Assembly: GCF_016735595.1 (NCBI RefSeq) | Contig: NZ_JAERRB010000001.1 | Span: 558,001-622,000, forward strand | Reading direction: 5' to 3' | From: Chryseolinea lacunae | GTDB taxonomy: Bacteria; Bacteroidota; Bacteroidia; Cytophagales; Cyclobacteriaceae | DNA: 64,000 nt | Shown here: piece by piece, positions 1 to 8,486 of the stretch | Position numbering within the stretch: the stretch's first letter is position 1 | Layout of the letters: every line of letters begins with the position of its first letter | The notes under the pieces: model-generated | Database searches by the model: none | Told to the model about the DNA's origin: nothing | The model's input: the letters and a program-made list of their open reading frames with translations, nothing else | Program-made: the position numbers and the translations under genes

Positions 1-34
1 TTAGGCAGCACCGGCTGCTGGTGGCGGTTGCCGT

Positions 35-2107
35 TCACAGGTCTCTGAAATCTTCTCCCCACTGTTCGTTCAGCTGCGCGTGTTTCTTCCAGTATTTCCG
101 TTCAATCTCTTTCATGACGGCATCGAACTTCGGGTCCTTTCGCAGATCGTCGCAAACGGGGTCAATGCGCAGCAGCAACACCCAGAAAATGAAGTTGTCT
201 TGTGTGGCAAAGCGCTCGAAAAGCTTCATCGCCTTGTTTGCTTCGCCCGTGTAGGCATAGTAGGTGGTGAGGTATAAATCCTTATACATGGTGCGGTCGT
301 TGTCGGCAAAGGTTTTGAACTGCTGAAGATATCGTTCCGCTTTTTCTTTCTGGCCGGTGCGGGCGTAGGCCACGCCAAACCGCAGGTATTCGTGTTTGAA
401 GATATCCATGTGATAGAGGTTCATGCGCGCCACGGCGCGATCGTAACACGCGGTGGCTGCCTTGTAGTCGCCAAGCATGGTGTTCATTTTTCCCACCTCC
501 TGCAGCACATCAAACCTCAGGGTGTCTTTCTTCCACCGGGCAAGCAGGCGGTCGCGGGCTTTTCCGGCGTCGCGGTCTTTGGCATAAAACGTATAGTCGT
601 ACACATAGCCGGCAAAAAAACCTTTTGCATTGAGCTGCAACGATTTTGTGGCGTAGCGCATGGCGTCGTCCAGAAATCCATTTTGCAGCAGGGCGTTGCC
701 GAGGTGAAAGTAGTTGAAGCCCGTGGTGACGGAGTCGGCACCCTTGTCGGCTTTCACTTTTTGAATAGCATATTCCAGATACTTGGCGGGGTTGGGCACG
801 TGTATGTTATAGAACTCCGTGAGGAAGTGCAGCACCAGTCCGGAATGCGGATCGTATTCCAATGCCTTTTCGAAATAGGGAATGGAAAGTTCATACTGTC
901 GTTTCTGCGCAAACGACAACGCCTTGGCAATCATGCTTTCGCTTGACCGGGCTTCATACAAAATGGCTTTCTCGGCATAGTTGTCGATGTCGGCCGTGTG
1001 TTTTTTCTCCACGTCAAAGATGTCGAGGTAATAATAAACCATGGTGGCCGTGGCATAGGCGAGCGAAAACTTGGGATCTTTTTCGATAGCCTTGTTGAGC
1101 CAGGGGATGGCGCCGATGAGGTCGTCGCGATAGAACAGGTCTTTGCCTTTCAGGAAATAGTCGTAGGCCACCAGGTCGTCGGTGGGTTTCTTTTCGATGC
1201 GGCGTTCTTCTTCGGGCGTGATGATCACTTCAATTTCCTGGCTGATGTTTTTGGCGATCTCCTGCTGCAATTCAAAAATGTCTTTTGCTTCGCGGCGGTA
1301 TTGGTTGCTCCACAGGTGTTTGTCGGTTTCGCCGTCGATCAGCTGGATGTTCAGCACAATGCGGTCGCCGATTTTCTGGCCGCTTCCTTCCACAAAATAT
1401 TTCACGTTCAGTTCTTTCGCCATCTCGGGGATGGAACGGGACGCGTTGCGATATTTTTCAACCGACGTGCGACTGATCACGCGAAGGTCTTCAATCTTTT
1501 GCAGGTTGTTTAGCGTGGCCTCCATCAACCCGTTGATGAGGTAGACGTTGGACGAGTCGTTGCTGTCGTTTTTGAAGGGAAGCACCGCGATGGAAATTTC
1601 CTCGGTGCCGCTGCGGTGATTGGTGCGGGACCAGATAAAATAGCCACCCGCTGTCAACACCAAAATGCCGACAGCCAACATCAGCCCCAGCGTTGTTCGG
1701 GTCAGGCGGCGGGGTGGCACTTCGCGGTTGGTTTCCGGCAGCACAGCGGTTTCTGAGGGCGTGACCACATCGCGCCTTCCCGCTTCGCCCGGGGGGTAGC
1801 CATAATATTCGCGAAAGCACTTGATGAAGTAGGATGTGCTGTTGAACCCCACCTGGTGCGAAACTTCAGAAACATTGAGCGACGACTGTCGAAGCAATTC
1901 CATGGCCCGCTTCAAACGCACCTGGTTGATGAGTTGGCTAACGGAAAGATTGGTTTCCTTTTTCACCTTTCGCAACAGATTAGACCGGCTCATGTTCATG
2001 GCATCGGCCAGTTCGGAAACCCCAAACTGTTCGTTCGCGATGTTCTTCTCCACCACGGCGGTTAGCTCAATCAGGAAACTGCTTTCGGGTTGGGGTGATT
2101 CAGGCAT
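35..2107 (-). CDS. Membrane-anchored AraC-type regulator with TPR tail
   Basis: Predicted 690-aa hybrid regulator. An AraC-type helix-turn-helix region spans about residues 12-105 (it contains FGVSELADAMNMSRSNLL and a second helix pair ending in VGFNSTSYFIKCFREYYGYP). One transmembrane helix follows at about 139-159, then a TolB/FlgO-like segment starting ISIAVLPFKN, then TPR-like helical repeats to the C-terminus. With this topology the DNA-binding part is cytoplasmic and the TPR part probably periplasmic, so it is read as a one-component membrane sensor-regulator; the ligand is unknown. I start at the ATG at 2107; an upstream in-frame TTG at 2137 would add 10 residues. Upstream are direct repeats (2243-2277) that could be its own operator. 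It is divergent to the ankyrin gene. Confidence 0.85.
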   Translation of the reverse strand: MPESPQPESSFLIELTAVVEKNIANEQFGVSELADAMNMSRSNLLRKVKKETNLSVSQLINQVRLKRAMELLRQSSLNVSEVSHQVGFNSTSYFIKCFREYYGYPPGEAGRRDVVTPSETAVLPETNREVPPRRLTRTTLGLMLAVGILVLTAGGYFIWSRTNHRSGTEEISIAVLPFKNDSNDSSNVYLINGLMEATLNNLQKIEDLRVISRTSVEKYRNASRSIPEMAKELNVKYFVEGSGQKIGDRIVLNIQLIDGETDKHLWSNQYRREAKDIFELQQEIAKNISQEIEVIITPEEERRIEKKPTDDLVAYDYFLKGKDLFYRDDLIGAIPWLNKAIEKDPKFSLAYATATMVYYYLDIFDVEKKHTADIDNYAEKAILYEARSSESMIAKALSFAQKRQYELSIPYFEKALEYDPHSGLVLHFLTEFYNIHVPNPAKYLEYAIQKVKADKGADSVTTGFNYFHLGNALLQNGFLDDAMRYATKSLQLNAKGFFAGYVYDYTFYAKDRDAGKARDRLLARWKKDTLRFDVLQEVGKMNTMLGDYKAATACYDRAVARMNLYHMDIFKHEYLRFGVAYARTGQKEKAERYLQQFKTFADNDRTMYKDLYLTTYYAYTGEANKAMKLFERFATQDNFIFWVLLLRIDPVCDDLRKDPKFDAVMKEIERKYWKKHAQLNEQWGEDFRDL

Positions 2108-2242
2108 GGCGGGAAGCTGCAGTGTGGGATGTTTCAAAAAATGGGTACATACAGACGTTTGCGTTTCGTTCGGTGGCCAGCCAGGCTTGGGTTAACAAGG
2201 TGTCAAACAGCCTCAATTTACCCTTTTCGAGGGGCAGTTGCA

Positions 2243-2277
2243 TCAAAATTTATATCGCTGCGTCATAATTTATATCG
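2243..2277. promoter_or_regulatory. Direct-repeat candidate operator for an AraC-type regulator
   Basis: Two 15-base copies of TCAnAATTTATATCG (14/15 identical) start at 2243 and 2263, a period of 20 bases or about two helical turns. They lie in the divergent gap between the AraC-TPR regulator and the ankyrin lipoprotein. AraC-family proteins typically bind direct repeats about 21 bp apart, so autoregulation is a reasonable inference. No binding data are available here. Confidence 0.45.
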
Positions 2278-2387
2278 AATCCCGCAAAGTTGATGCTTTT
2301 GTGTGCAAGAGTGTTTAGCCCTGGCCGGTGGTGAGGCCGTTCTTTGGTTCCATAAAATTTACCCGAAACACCAAACACCCGAAACAC

Positions 2388-2966
2388 ATGAAAACTGAAA
2401 ACCGCCAGCACCCCGCGCTCCTGATGATCGCCCTTGTTGCACTCACGGTTGCTATGCTCCTTTCTGCCTGCAACACCCAACCCCGTTCAAAAACCAGCAG
2501 CACCGTTCAAGCCCCTGACGTAGACATCCACACGGCGGTGCTCACGGGCAACCACGCCGCGTTGAAACAACACCTTGCCGCCGGCACCAACATCAACGAA
2601 AAAGATCCCTTTGGCGGATCGAGCCCGCTCATCAGCGCGGCCGTGTTTGGAAAAACGGAAGAAGCCAAAATTCTGATCGACGCCGGTGCCGACCTCAACT
2701 TCCAGAACAACGATGGCTCCACCGCACTTCACTCTGCCGCATTTTTCTGCCGTCCCGAAATTGTGCGCTTGCTGCTCGACAAACATGCCGACAAGTCTAT
2801 TCAAAATAAATTCGGCGCCACGGCCCTTCAAACCGTGTCGGGTTCTTTTGCCGAATCGAAAAATATATACGACGTGATCGGCAAAGTGCTTGAACCGATG
2901 GGGTTGAAGCTCGACTATGCCTACATCGAAAAGACACGGCCCACCATTGCTGAGATGTTGAAATAA
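2388..2966 (+). CDS. Ankyrin-repeat lipoprotein
   Basis: 192-aa protein. The N-terminus has a hydrophobic stretch (ALLMIALVALTVAMLLSAC) ending in a lipobox cysteine, so it is predicted to be exported and lipidated. Residues from about 45 to 165 form three to four ankyrin repeats, for example the segments around SSPLISAAVFGKTEEAKILI and GSTALHSAAFFCRPEIVRLL. Ankyrin repeats bind proteins; the partner is unknown. I prefer the ATG at 2388 because it gives a clean lipoprotein signal; an upstream GTG at 2328 would spoil it. The acyltransferase gene follows 21 bases downstream on the same strand. Confidence 0.85.
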   Translation: MKTENRQHPALLMIALVALTVAMLLSACNTQPRSKTSSTVQAPDVDIHTAVLTGNHAALKQHLAAGTNINEKDPFGGSSPLISAAVFGKTEEAKILIDAGADLNFQNNDGSTALHSAAFFCRPEIVRLLLDKHADKSIQNKFGATALQTVSGSFAESKNIYDVIGKVLEPMGLKLDYAYIEKTRPTIAEMLK

Positions 2967-2987
2967 TCATACGTTAAAAAAAATCCT

Positions 2988-4085
2988 ATGTCCGTCTTGC
3001 AAAGAAGATACGATATCGATTGGCTCCGTGTCATCGCCATCGGGTTGTTGCTGGTCTATCATGTTGCCATCGGGTTTCAACCGTGGGGTGTCATGATCGG
3101 GTTCATCACCAACGGTGAGTCGTGGTCGTCGCTGTGGTTGCCCATGACCATGCTGAACATCTGGCGCATTCCGTTCCTGTTTTTTGTGTCGGGCATGGGT
3201 GTGTATTTTTCCATGCAGCGCCGCAGCTGGAAAGAACTCATGGTTGAGCGCTCGCTTCGCATTCTCGTTCCTTATATTTTCGGAATGGTGTGCATTTTCC
3301 CCATCAGCGTCATCATCCTTCAAGCCTACTATCATTGGGATCTCCACTACGCGGCCAACGCAGGACACTTGTGGTTTCTCGGAAACATTTTTGTCTATGC
3401 GGTTCTACTGACGCCGCTGTTCTATTCTCTGCAGAAAAATTTGAATGGAAAATTTGTGACGGGGTTGAAGAAGATGCTCAGCAGTCCGTTGGGTCTCACT
3501 CCGGTTGTGATTCTTTTTGTGGGCGAAGTGCTGGTGATAAAACCCATGCCCTACGAACTCTATGCCATGACGTGGCACGGGTTTGTGTTGGGATTGCTGG
3601 CGTTCGTTTGTGGTTTTTGTTTTTCGCTGTGTGGCGAATCATTCTGGCACATGCTGCGCGCGTGGCGATGGTTGTTCCTGGTGCTGGCGTTGGTTCTTTT
3701 TGTGGTCCGCATTTTTGTGTTTGGATTCAAAACACCGGGGTTCCTGCTGGCGGTGGAATCGAACGTCTGGATTTTTTCCGTGCTGGCGTTTGGGAGTAAA
3801 AACCTCAACCGGTCCAGCAAAGCGTTGTCGTATTTAAGTGAGGCGGCCTATCCCGTGTATATCCTCCACATGATTTTCCTTTTTCTGGGATCATGGTTAA
3901 TTTTCCCGCTAACGTGGGTTGCTCCGCTAAAGTTTGTGGTGGTGCTGGTGTTCACGTTTGCCGGGTGCTTTGGCACATTCGAAATCATTCGCCGTGTAGT
4001 TTTTCTGCGGCCGCTGTTTGGTTTGAAAATAAAGGCGCGTCAACCCATCATCCACAAAAACAATCAGGGACTGGCGCAAGCCTAA
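2988..4085 (+). CDS. Acyltransferase-3 family membrane protein
   Basis: 365-aa polytopic inner-membrane protein of the acyltransferase-3 (OafA/YrhL/OpgC-like) family. The N-terminal signature DWLRVIAIGLLLVYHV carries the usual Arg and the conserved His at the end of the first helix, and about ten hydrophobic segments follow. Members transfer acetyl or succinyl groups to sugars, lipids or peptides at the membrane; the substrate cannot be told here. The ABC ATPase gene starts 9 bases after its stop, so it is probably co-transcribed with the exporter and may modify the exported compound (inference). Confidence 0.85.
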   Translation: MSVLQRRYDIDWLRVIAIGLLLVYHVAIGFQPWGVMIGFITNGESWSSLWLPMTMLNIWRIPFLFFVSGMGVYFSMQRRSWKELMVERSLRILVPYIFGMVCIFPISVIILQAYYHWDLHYAANAGHLWFLGNIFVYAVLLTPLFYSLQKNLNGKFVTGLKKMLSSPLGLTPVVILFVGEVLVIKPMPYELYAMTWHGFVLGLLAFVCGFCFSLCGESFWHMLRAWRWLFLVLALVLFVVRIFVFGFKTPGFLLAVESNVWIFSVLAFGSKNLNRSSKALSYLSEAAYPVYILHMIFLFLGSWLIFPLTWVAPLKFVVVLVFTFAGCFGTFEIIRRVVFLRPLFGLKIKARQPIIHKNNQGLAQA

Positions 4086-4094
4086 ACAAACACT

Positions 4095-4940
4095 ATGGTA
4101 AATCTCAGGCATGTAACAAAACGTTTTCGCGCAAAGACGGTGGTCGACGATCTGTCGATAGAAATACAACGGGGCGAATTGTTTGGCTTGCTCGGGCCAA
4201 ACGGCGCTGGCAAAACAACCACCATCAACATGATCATCGGCGGTTTGCTTCCCGATGCCGGAACCGTGACGCTTCAAGGTTCGGGTTCGCCCCGCGACGC
4301 CGACATCAAAAGGTTGATCGGCATCGTGCCCCAAAGCCTGGCCCTCTATGAAAACTTGACGGCTCATGAAAACGCGAACTTCTTTGGAAGACTCTATGGC
4401 CTGCACGGCAGCGATCTTCAGCACAATATTCAACGCGTGTTCGAGCTTGTGAACCTCACCGACCGCACAAAGGATCGCGTCAACACCTATTCGGGCGGCA
4501 TGAAACGACGGCTCAACATTGCCATCGCCCTGCTTCACAATCCGTCATTGTTAATTCTGGATGAGCCCACCGTGGGCGTTGACCCGCAATCGCGAAACGC
4601 CATCTTCGACAGCCTTCGAAAACTGAAAGCCGAAGGGTGCACCATATTGCTCACGTCACACTACCTGGAAGAAGCCCAACAACTGTGTGACGCCGTGGCC
4701 ATCCTTGACGAAGGAAAGTTGGTGGCGAAGGGCACGGTTGAAGAACTGATTGCCCAACACGGCGGCCAAAGCGTGCTGACCGTAGAAACCACCAAGGGAA
4801 GATCCCGAATTGAAACCGACGCCCCCGTAGACGCCATTGTGCGCATTCATGCCGAAGAACAAATTCTGTCGCTGAAGATGGAGAGCCCCAACCTGGAGAA
4901 AGCGTTTTTAAAAATCACCGGAAAACATTTAAGAGACTGA
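4095..4940 (+). CDS. ABC-2 type transporter ATP-binding protein
   Basis: 281-aa ATPase. Walker A is GPNGAGKT at residues 34-41, the Q-loop Gln is at about 80, the signature is YSGGMKRR at 132-139, Walker B is LLILDEP at 152-158, and the switch His is in TSHYLEEA at about 189. The arrangement and the C-terminal extension fit the drug/lipid/polysaccharide exporter (CcmA/NatA/DrrA-like) class. The permease gene starts 2 bases after the stop, so the two subunits are translationally linked. The substrate is unknown. Confidence 0.93.
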   Translation: MVNLRHVTKRFRAKTVVDDLSIEIQRGELFGLLGPNGAGKTTTINMIIGGLLPDAGTVTLQGSGSPRDADIKRLIGIVPQSLALYENLTAHENANFFGRLYGLHGSDLQHNIQRVFELVNLTDRTKDRVNTYSGGMKRRLNIAIALLHNPSLLILDEPTVGVDPQSRNAIFDSLRKLKAEGCTILLTSHYLEEAQQLCDAVAILDEGKLVAKGTVEELIAQHGGQSVLTVETTKGRSRIETDAPVDAIVRIHAEEQILSLKMESPNLEKAFLKITGKHLRD

Positions 4941-4942
4941 TC

Positions 4943-5692
4943 ATGAAAGAAATTATTACCCTCACCCGAAAAGATCTGCAATTGCTTTTCCTGGACAAGA
5001 CCAGTCTTATTGTGACGTTCGCGTTGCCCGTCATGCTGGTGGCGTTGATCGGCACCGTGTTCTCGCGTTCGTTCCCATCTTCTACCGGCATCACGAGCTA
5101 TGACTATGCGTTTTCAAAAGTGATGTTCTGGGGCTTGATTGGTGGCGTGGCGTCGTCGGTGGCTTCGCTTGCCATCGAAAAAAATTCAGGCACCATCATC
5201 CGAATCCAACTGGCGCCGGTGCACAAAGTTCACGTGCTCGCCGGAAAGGCGCTGGCCTGCGTCTGCGTTATCCTGATAAGCTCACTCGTAACGTGGGTGT
5301 TTGCGTCTGTGTTGTTCGGCATCAAAACGGCTTCGCATGTTAACCTGCTCCTGATCTGTTTTTCGAACGCCGTGTTCTTTGCCGGGCTGATGACGTTTCT
5401 CGCCAACTTTGTTCACACCGAGCGGGCGGCGGGTGCGTTGAGCTGGTCGGTGTTGCAGTTGCTGGCGTGTTTCAGCGGCATCATGTTTCCCATCACCCTC
5501 ATGCCGCCGTGGATGAGCAACGCTTCCAATTTCAATCCCGTGACGTGGGCCGTGAAAGCGATGGAGACGGTGCTTTGGCGAGGCGGCACATTCAGTGAAC
5601 TGTGGCTACCGGTTGCCATCACCGTTGGCGGCGGTGTTTTCTTCTTCGCGCTCAGCGCATACCTCTTTCGCTGGACAACTCAGAATGCCTGA
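4943..5692 (+). CDS. ABC-2 type transporter permease
   Basis: 249-aa integral membrane subunit with about six hydrophobic helices in the ABC-2 pattern: an N-terminal amphipathic segment (KEIITLTRKDLQLLFLD), helix 1, an extracytoplasmic loop, then five helices. It pairs with the ATPase encoded directly upstream. At 249 aa it is a half-size, single-domain permease, so the transporter is probably a dimer of dimers. It is convergent with phzF, with only 30 bases between them and no clear terminator. Confidence 0.9.
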   Translation: MKEIITLTRKDLQLLFLDKTSLIVTFALPVMLVALIGTVFSRSFPSSTGITSYDYAFSKVMFWGLIGGVASSVASLAIEKNSGTIIRIQLAPVHKVHVLAGKALACVCVILISSLVTWVFASVLFGIKTASHVNLLLICFSNAVFFAGLMTFLANFVHTERAAGALSWSVLQLLACFSGIMFPITLMPPWMSNASNFNPVTWAVKAMETVLWRGGTFSELWLPVAITVGGGVFFFALSAYLFRWTTQNA

Positions 5693-5722
5693 TGCTGAAA
5701 TTACCTACGACACAATACCGAA

Positions 5723-6625
5723 TCACAATGTTATCTCCGTTCTGAAAATTATCACCGCGTCTCCTTTGATACGAACAGACACGGGCGTTTCATTTTCCAC
5801 GGTCACGCTCACCTGCACGATGCCGTTTCTGCCAATGGCCTCGCCCTGGCTTCCGTTAAACTTGAACGTGTTGCCCTGATAGGACGCGATTTTATTCTGC
5901 ACCAGATAACCTCCCAAAGGGCCGTTTGCATTTCCCGTAACAGGATCTTCGCTGATGCCGATGGCCGGGGCAAACATGCGGCCGTGTGTTAGAATGTCGC
6001 TGTTGTTAGAGTCGAATGTGAACACAAAGTAGCCGTTGCATTGAATGCGCTTGCTCAACTCCGCGAGAGCCGCCAGGTTGGGTTTTAGCGCGTTCATTTT
6101 TTCACGCGACGTGATGCCAATCATCACTTTGGAATGACCGGTCGACGCAATTTGTATGGGGCACTTATTATCGCGGTCAGCTTCGACGAGTCCAAGGGCC
6201 GTTAATAGCTCGTGCGACACGGCATCGTTCAGCGGCGGGGCAAGTTCAAACTTCCCCTGCGTCATGGTGATTTGGTAGTCGCCGTTGTGCTGTGCAATCT
6301 CGATGGGCAGCACGCCGATTTTTGTTTTGGCCCGCAGTGTGCCGGGTGCAAGTTGCTCTTCGTGGGCCTTGGCATAGAGCGCGGCAATGGTGGCGTGGCC
6401 GCAGCTTGGCACTTCTATGGTGGGTGTGAAATAGCGGATCATGCAATCGCAGTCGCTTGCGTCGGGCGGGAAGAGGAAGGCGGTTTCGGAGTTGTTCAAC
6501 TCCCGGGCCAACGCCTGCATCTCACTATCGGTGAGGCCGTCGGCATTCAAGACAACACCGGCCGGGTTTCCCCTGAACTTCTCTTTGGTGAATGAATCGA
6601 TTTGATAGGTGATCCGCTTTTTCAT
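5723..6625 (-). CDS. PhzF family isomerase-like protein
   Basis: 300-aa protein of the PhzF/diaminopimelate-epimerase fold. The N-terminal half has the catalytic-Glu region NNSETAFLF and the motif PSCGHATIAALY. The C-terminal half has GISEDPVTGNANGPLG, which holds the Asp and substrate-binding glycines. There is no phenazine cluster nearby, so it is better called PhzF-like than a phenazine enzyme. Length and motif order are normal for the family. It stands alone on the minus strand. Confidence 0.88.
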   Translation of the reverse strand: MKKRITYQIDSFTKEKFRGNPAGVVLNADGLTDSEMQALARELNNSETAFLFPPDASDCDCMIRYFTPTIEVPSCGHATIAALYAKAHEEQLAPGTLRAKTKIGVLPIEIAQHNGDYQITMTQGKFELAPPLNDAVSHELLTALGLVEADRDNKCPIQIASTGHSKVMIGITSREKMNALKPNLAALAELSKRIQCNGYFVFTFDSNNSDILTHGRMFAPAIGISEDPVTGNANGPLGGYLVQNKIASYQGNTFKFNGSQGEAIGRNGIVQVSVTVENETPVSVRIKGDAVIIFRTEITL

Positions 6626-6779
6626 GATTTGGGTTGATTGGTAAAGGAAGTGGTGGTCGCCTGAGGTATACGCTCAACCTACCCCTGGCGTTGCACGAAG
6701 TCAACGTTTCACAAGCCACGCTTCGTGTGAATAGTTCACGGCTTTGATTCTTTTACTGTATTGCGAATACACTTGAAGC

Positions 6780-7238
6780 TCAACGCTGGCAAATGGGATA
6801 GGTGAACCTGTTCTTCTCTGCCTTCGAGGCACCAAGTCGCTCATAGAACCGGATGGCTCGCTCGTTGAAGGAGGGCGTTTGCCATTGCATGTTGATGCAG
6901 TCCCTTTGTTGCGCTTCCTTTTCCAGTTGTTTCATGATGGCCCGCCCGATGCCGTATCCACGGGCCGACGGTTGCAAAAACAAGCAGTCCATGTGAAGAT
7001 ATTCGCCGGCGTCCCAGGTGGAGTAGTCAAAGGTGAACGTGCAGTAGCCGGCCACGTTGCCGTCAACTTCAACCAGCCAGCCATGCAGTTTGGGAACGTC
7101 GCCGAATAGTGCTTGTGCAAGACGTGCTTTGTCGCATCGAATTGTTTTCTCAAACTTCTCATACGTTGCATGTTCTTCGCACAACGCCATCAGCAAATCC
7201 AGGTCGCGAGGTTCAACGTTTCTTATTTTATGTTTCAT
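6780..7238 (-). CDS. GNAT family N-acetyltransferase
   Basis: 152-aa single-domain acetyltransferase. Motif A (acetyl-CoA pyrophosphate loop) appears as PSARGYGIGRAIMKQLEK, and the C-terminal motif B region is NERAIRFYERLGASKAEKN. It resembles the spermidine/diamine and small-molecule acetyltransferases; the acceptor is unknown. I start at the ATG at 7238; a TTG three codons upstream is possible. Confidence 0.87.
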   Translation of the reverse strand: MKHKIRNVEPRDLDLLMALCEEHATYEKFEKTIRCDKARLAQALFGDVPKLHGWLVEVDGNVAGYCTFTFDYSTWDAGEYLHMDCLFLQPSARGYGIGRAIMKQLEKEAQQRDCINMQWQTPSFNERAIRFYERLGASKAEKNRFTYPICQR

Positions 7239-7353
7239 CAACAACAAAGCTAAACCTGTTTCCCAAAGTCATGGATGAACATTTTTCATCATCGTCGTGA
7301 AATTCCCGCACAAAGCAGACAGCCGCACTTTGCCGAGCATGAGGCATAAAACA

Positions 7354-7380
7354 AAACCCCGGTCTGTGCGACCAGGGTTT
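7354..7380 (-). terminator. Intrinsic terminator ending PUL1
   Basis: An 11-bp stem (arms 7354-7364 and 7370-7380, one mismatch) with a 5-base loop is followed on the minus strand by a T-rich tail (TTTTGTTTT). It lies 30 bases after the stop of the last GH43 gene and marks the end of the PUL1 transcript. Confidence 0.8.
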
Positions 7381-7409
7381 CTTTACTTCAAATCAAAATC
7401 GTTGTAGAC

Positions 7410-8474
7410 CTATCGCGGCGCCGTCAACTCCACTCCCTCCTTCACGGGAATTCCAAAGTCGGGTGTGCCGTCGGCCTTCCAGGTGAATCGCTGCGCGCGG
7501 GGGGAACGTTGGGGTCCACAGCCCAGCTCCGACGTGCTGTTGGCGTGATACAGGATCCAGTCTTCTTTGCCATCGGGCGATTTAAAAAACGAATTGTGGC
7601 CCGGGGCAAACACGCTGTTTTGGGGAGCTTGCTGAAACACGGGGACCTGCGATTTTTTCCACGACGCGGCATTCAACAGGTTGGCATTGGCCGATGCCGT
7701 GAGCATGCCCAGTGCATAGTAGTCGGTCCAGCATGCGCTGGCGGAATAGATCACAAAAACCTTGTCGCCATGAATCAACGCCTGGGGTCCTTCGTTCACG
7801 TCAACATGGGGTGGGTTCACGGCGTCGTGCAAATCGCCGTGGCGTTCCCACTCCAGTTCGGGTTGCGAAATCTTTGTGCGGGGGCCATCAATGGTCCAGG
7901 GGTTTTTCAGCTTCGCGATGTAAATATCCTGGCGCCCATTCACGTCGCCCTCCCAGCCCGACCACACCATGTAGAGTTGTTTCTTGTGCTCGAACACCGA
8001 GCCATCGATGGCCCACTTGTCGAGCGCGTCGGCAATTTTACCTTTCAAAACCCACTCGCCCTGGAACGGATCGGTCGAAGCATTTTCCAGCACATAGAGA
8101 CGGTGATTTTCATTCTTGCCACCGTCGGCCGCAAAATATACATACCACTTGCCTTGCAGAAAATGCACCTCGGGCGCCCACAGGTCTTTTGAATAAAGTG
8201 TGTTTGGCGGTGGCGTGAAGATCACTTTCTGCTGTGCGTTTTTCAGATCAGACAGGTTCTTTGTTTTCCAGATGGCCAGGCGATCGCCAAGCGTGTGCGT
8301 GTAGTAGTAATAGCCATCCTTATAAATGCTCCACGGATCGGGCCCCGACGGAAGCAACGGATTGGTGAACGTGTTGGTTTGCTGCGCGGCCAGTGGCAAC
8401 ACCGACGACGCGAACACCAGAAGAAGAACAATTTTTCGAAAGATGTGATGATGATTGCTGTACATAAAAGACAT
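7410..8474 (-). CDS. Glycoside hydrolase family 43 protein
   Basis: 354-aa secreted five-bladed beta-propeller enzyme with an N-terminal signal (hydrophobic core IVLLLVFASSVLPLAAQ). The GH43 triad is visible: a base Asp in PSGPDPWSIYKDGYYYYTH, a pKa-modulating Asp in KWAIDGSVF and an acid Glu in VDVNEGPQAL. GH43 enzymes are arabinofuranosidases, arabinanases or xylosidases; I cannot assign the exact activity. It is the last gene of PUL1, 12 bases after the larger GH43. It has no type IX sorting tail, so it may stay periplasmic. An alternative ATG lies 9 bases downstream. Confidence 0.9.
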   Translation of the reverse strand: MSFMYSNHHHIFRKIVLLLVFASSVLPLAAQQTNTFTNPLLPSGPDPWSIYKDGYYYYTHTLGDRLAIWKTKNLSDLKNAQQKVIFTPPPNTLYSKDLWAPEVHFLQGKWYVYFAADGGKNENHRLYVLENASTDPFQGEWVLKGKIADALDKWAIDGSVFEHKKQLYMVWSGWEGDVNGRQDIYIAKLKNPWTIDGPRTKISQPELEWERHGDLHDAVNPPHVDVNEGPQALIHGDKVFVIYSASACWTDYYALGMLTASANANLLNAASWKKSQVPVFQQAPQNSVFAPGHNSFFKSPDGKEDWILYHANSTSELGCGPQRSPRAQRFTWKADGTPDFGIPVKEGVELTAPR

Positions 8475-8486
8475 TCTGTTTATTCG

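Noticed and set aside
1-34. Open frame ending in TAA at 1-3 on the minus strand
   Set aside because: Only a short tail outside the frame of the AraC-TPR gene; nothing can be supported at the window edge.
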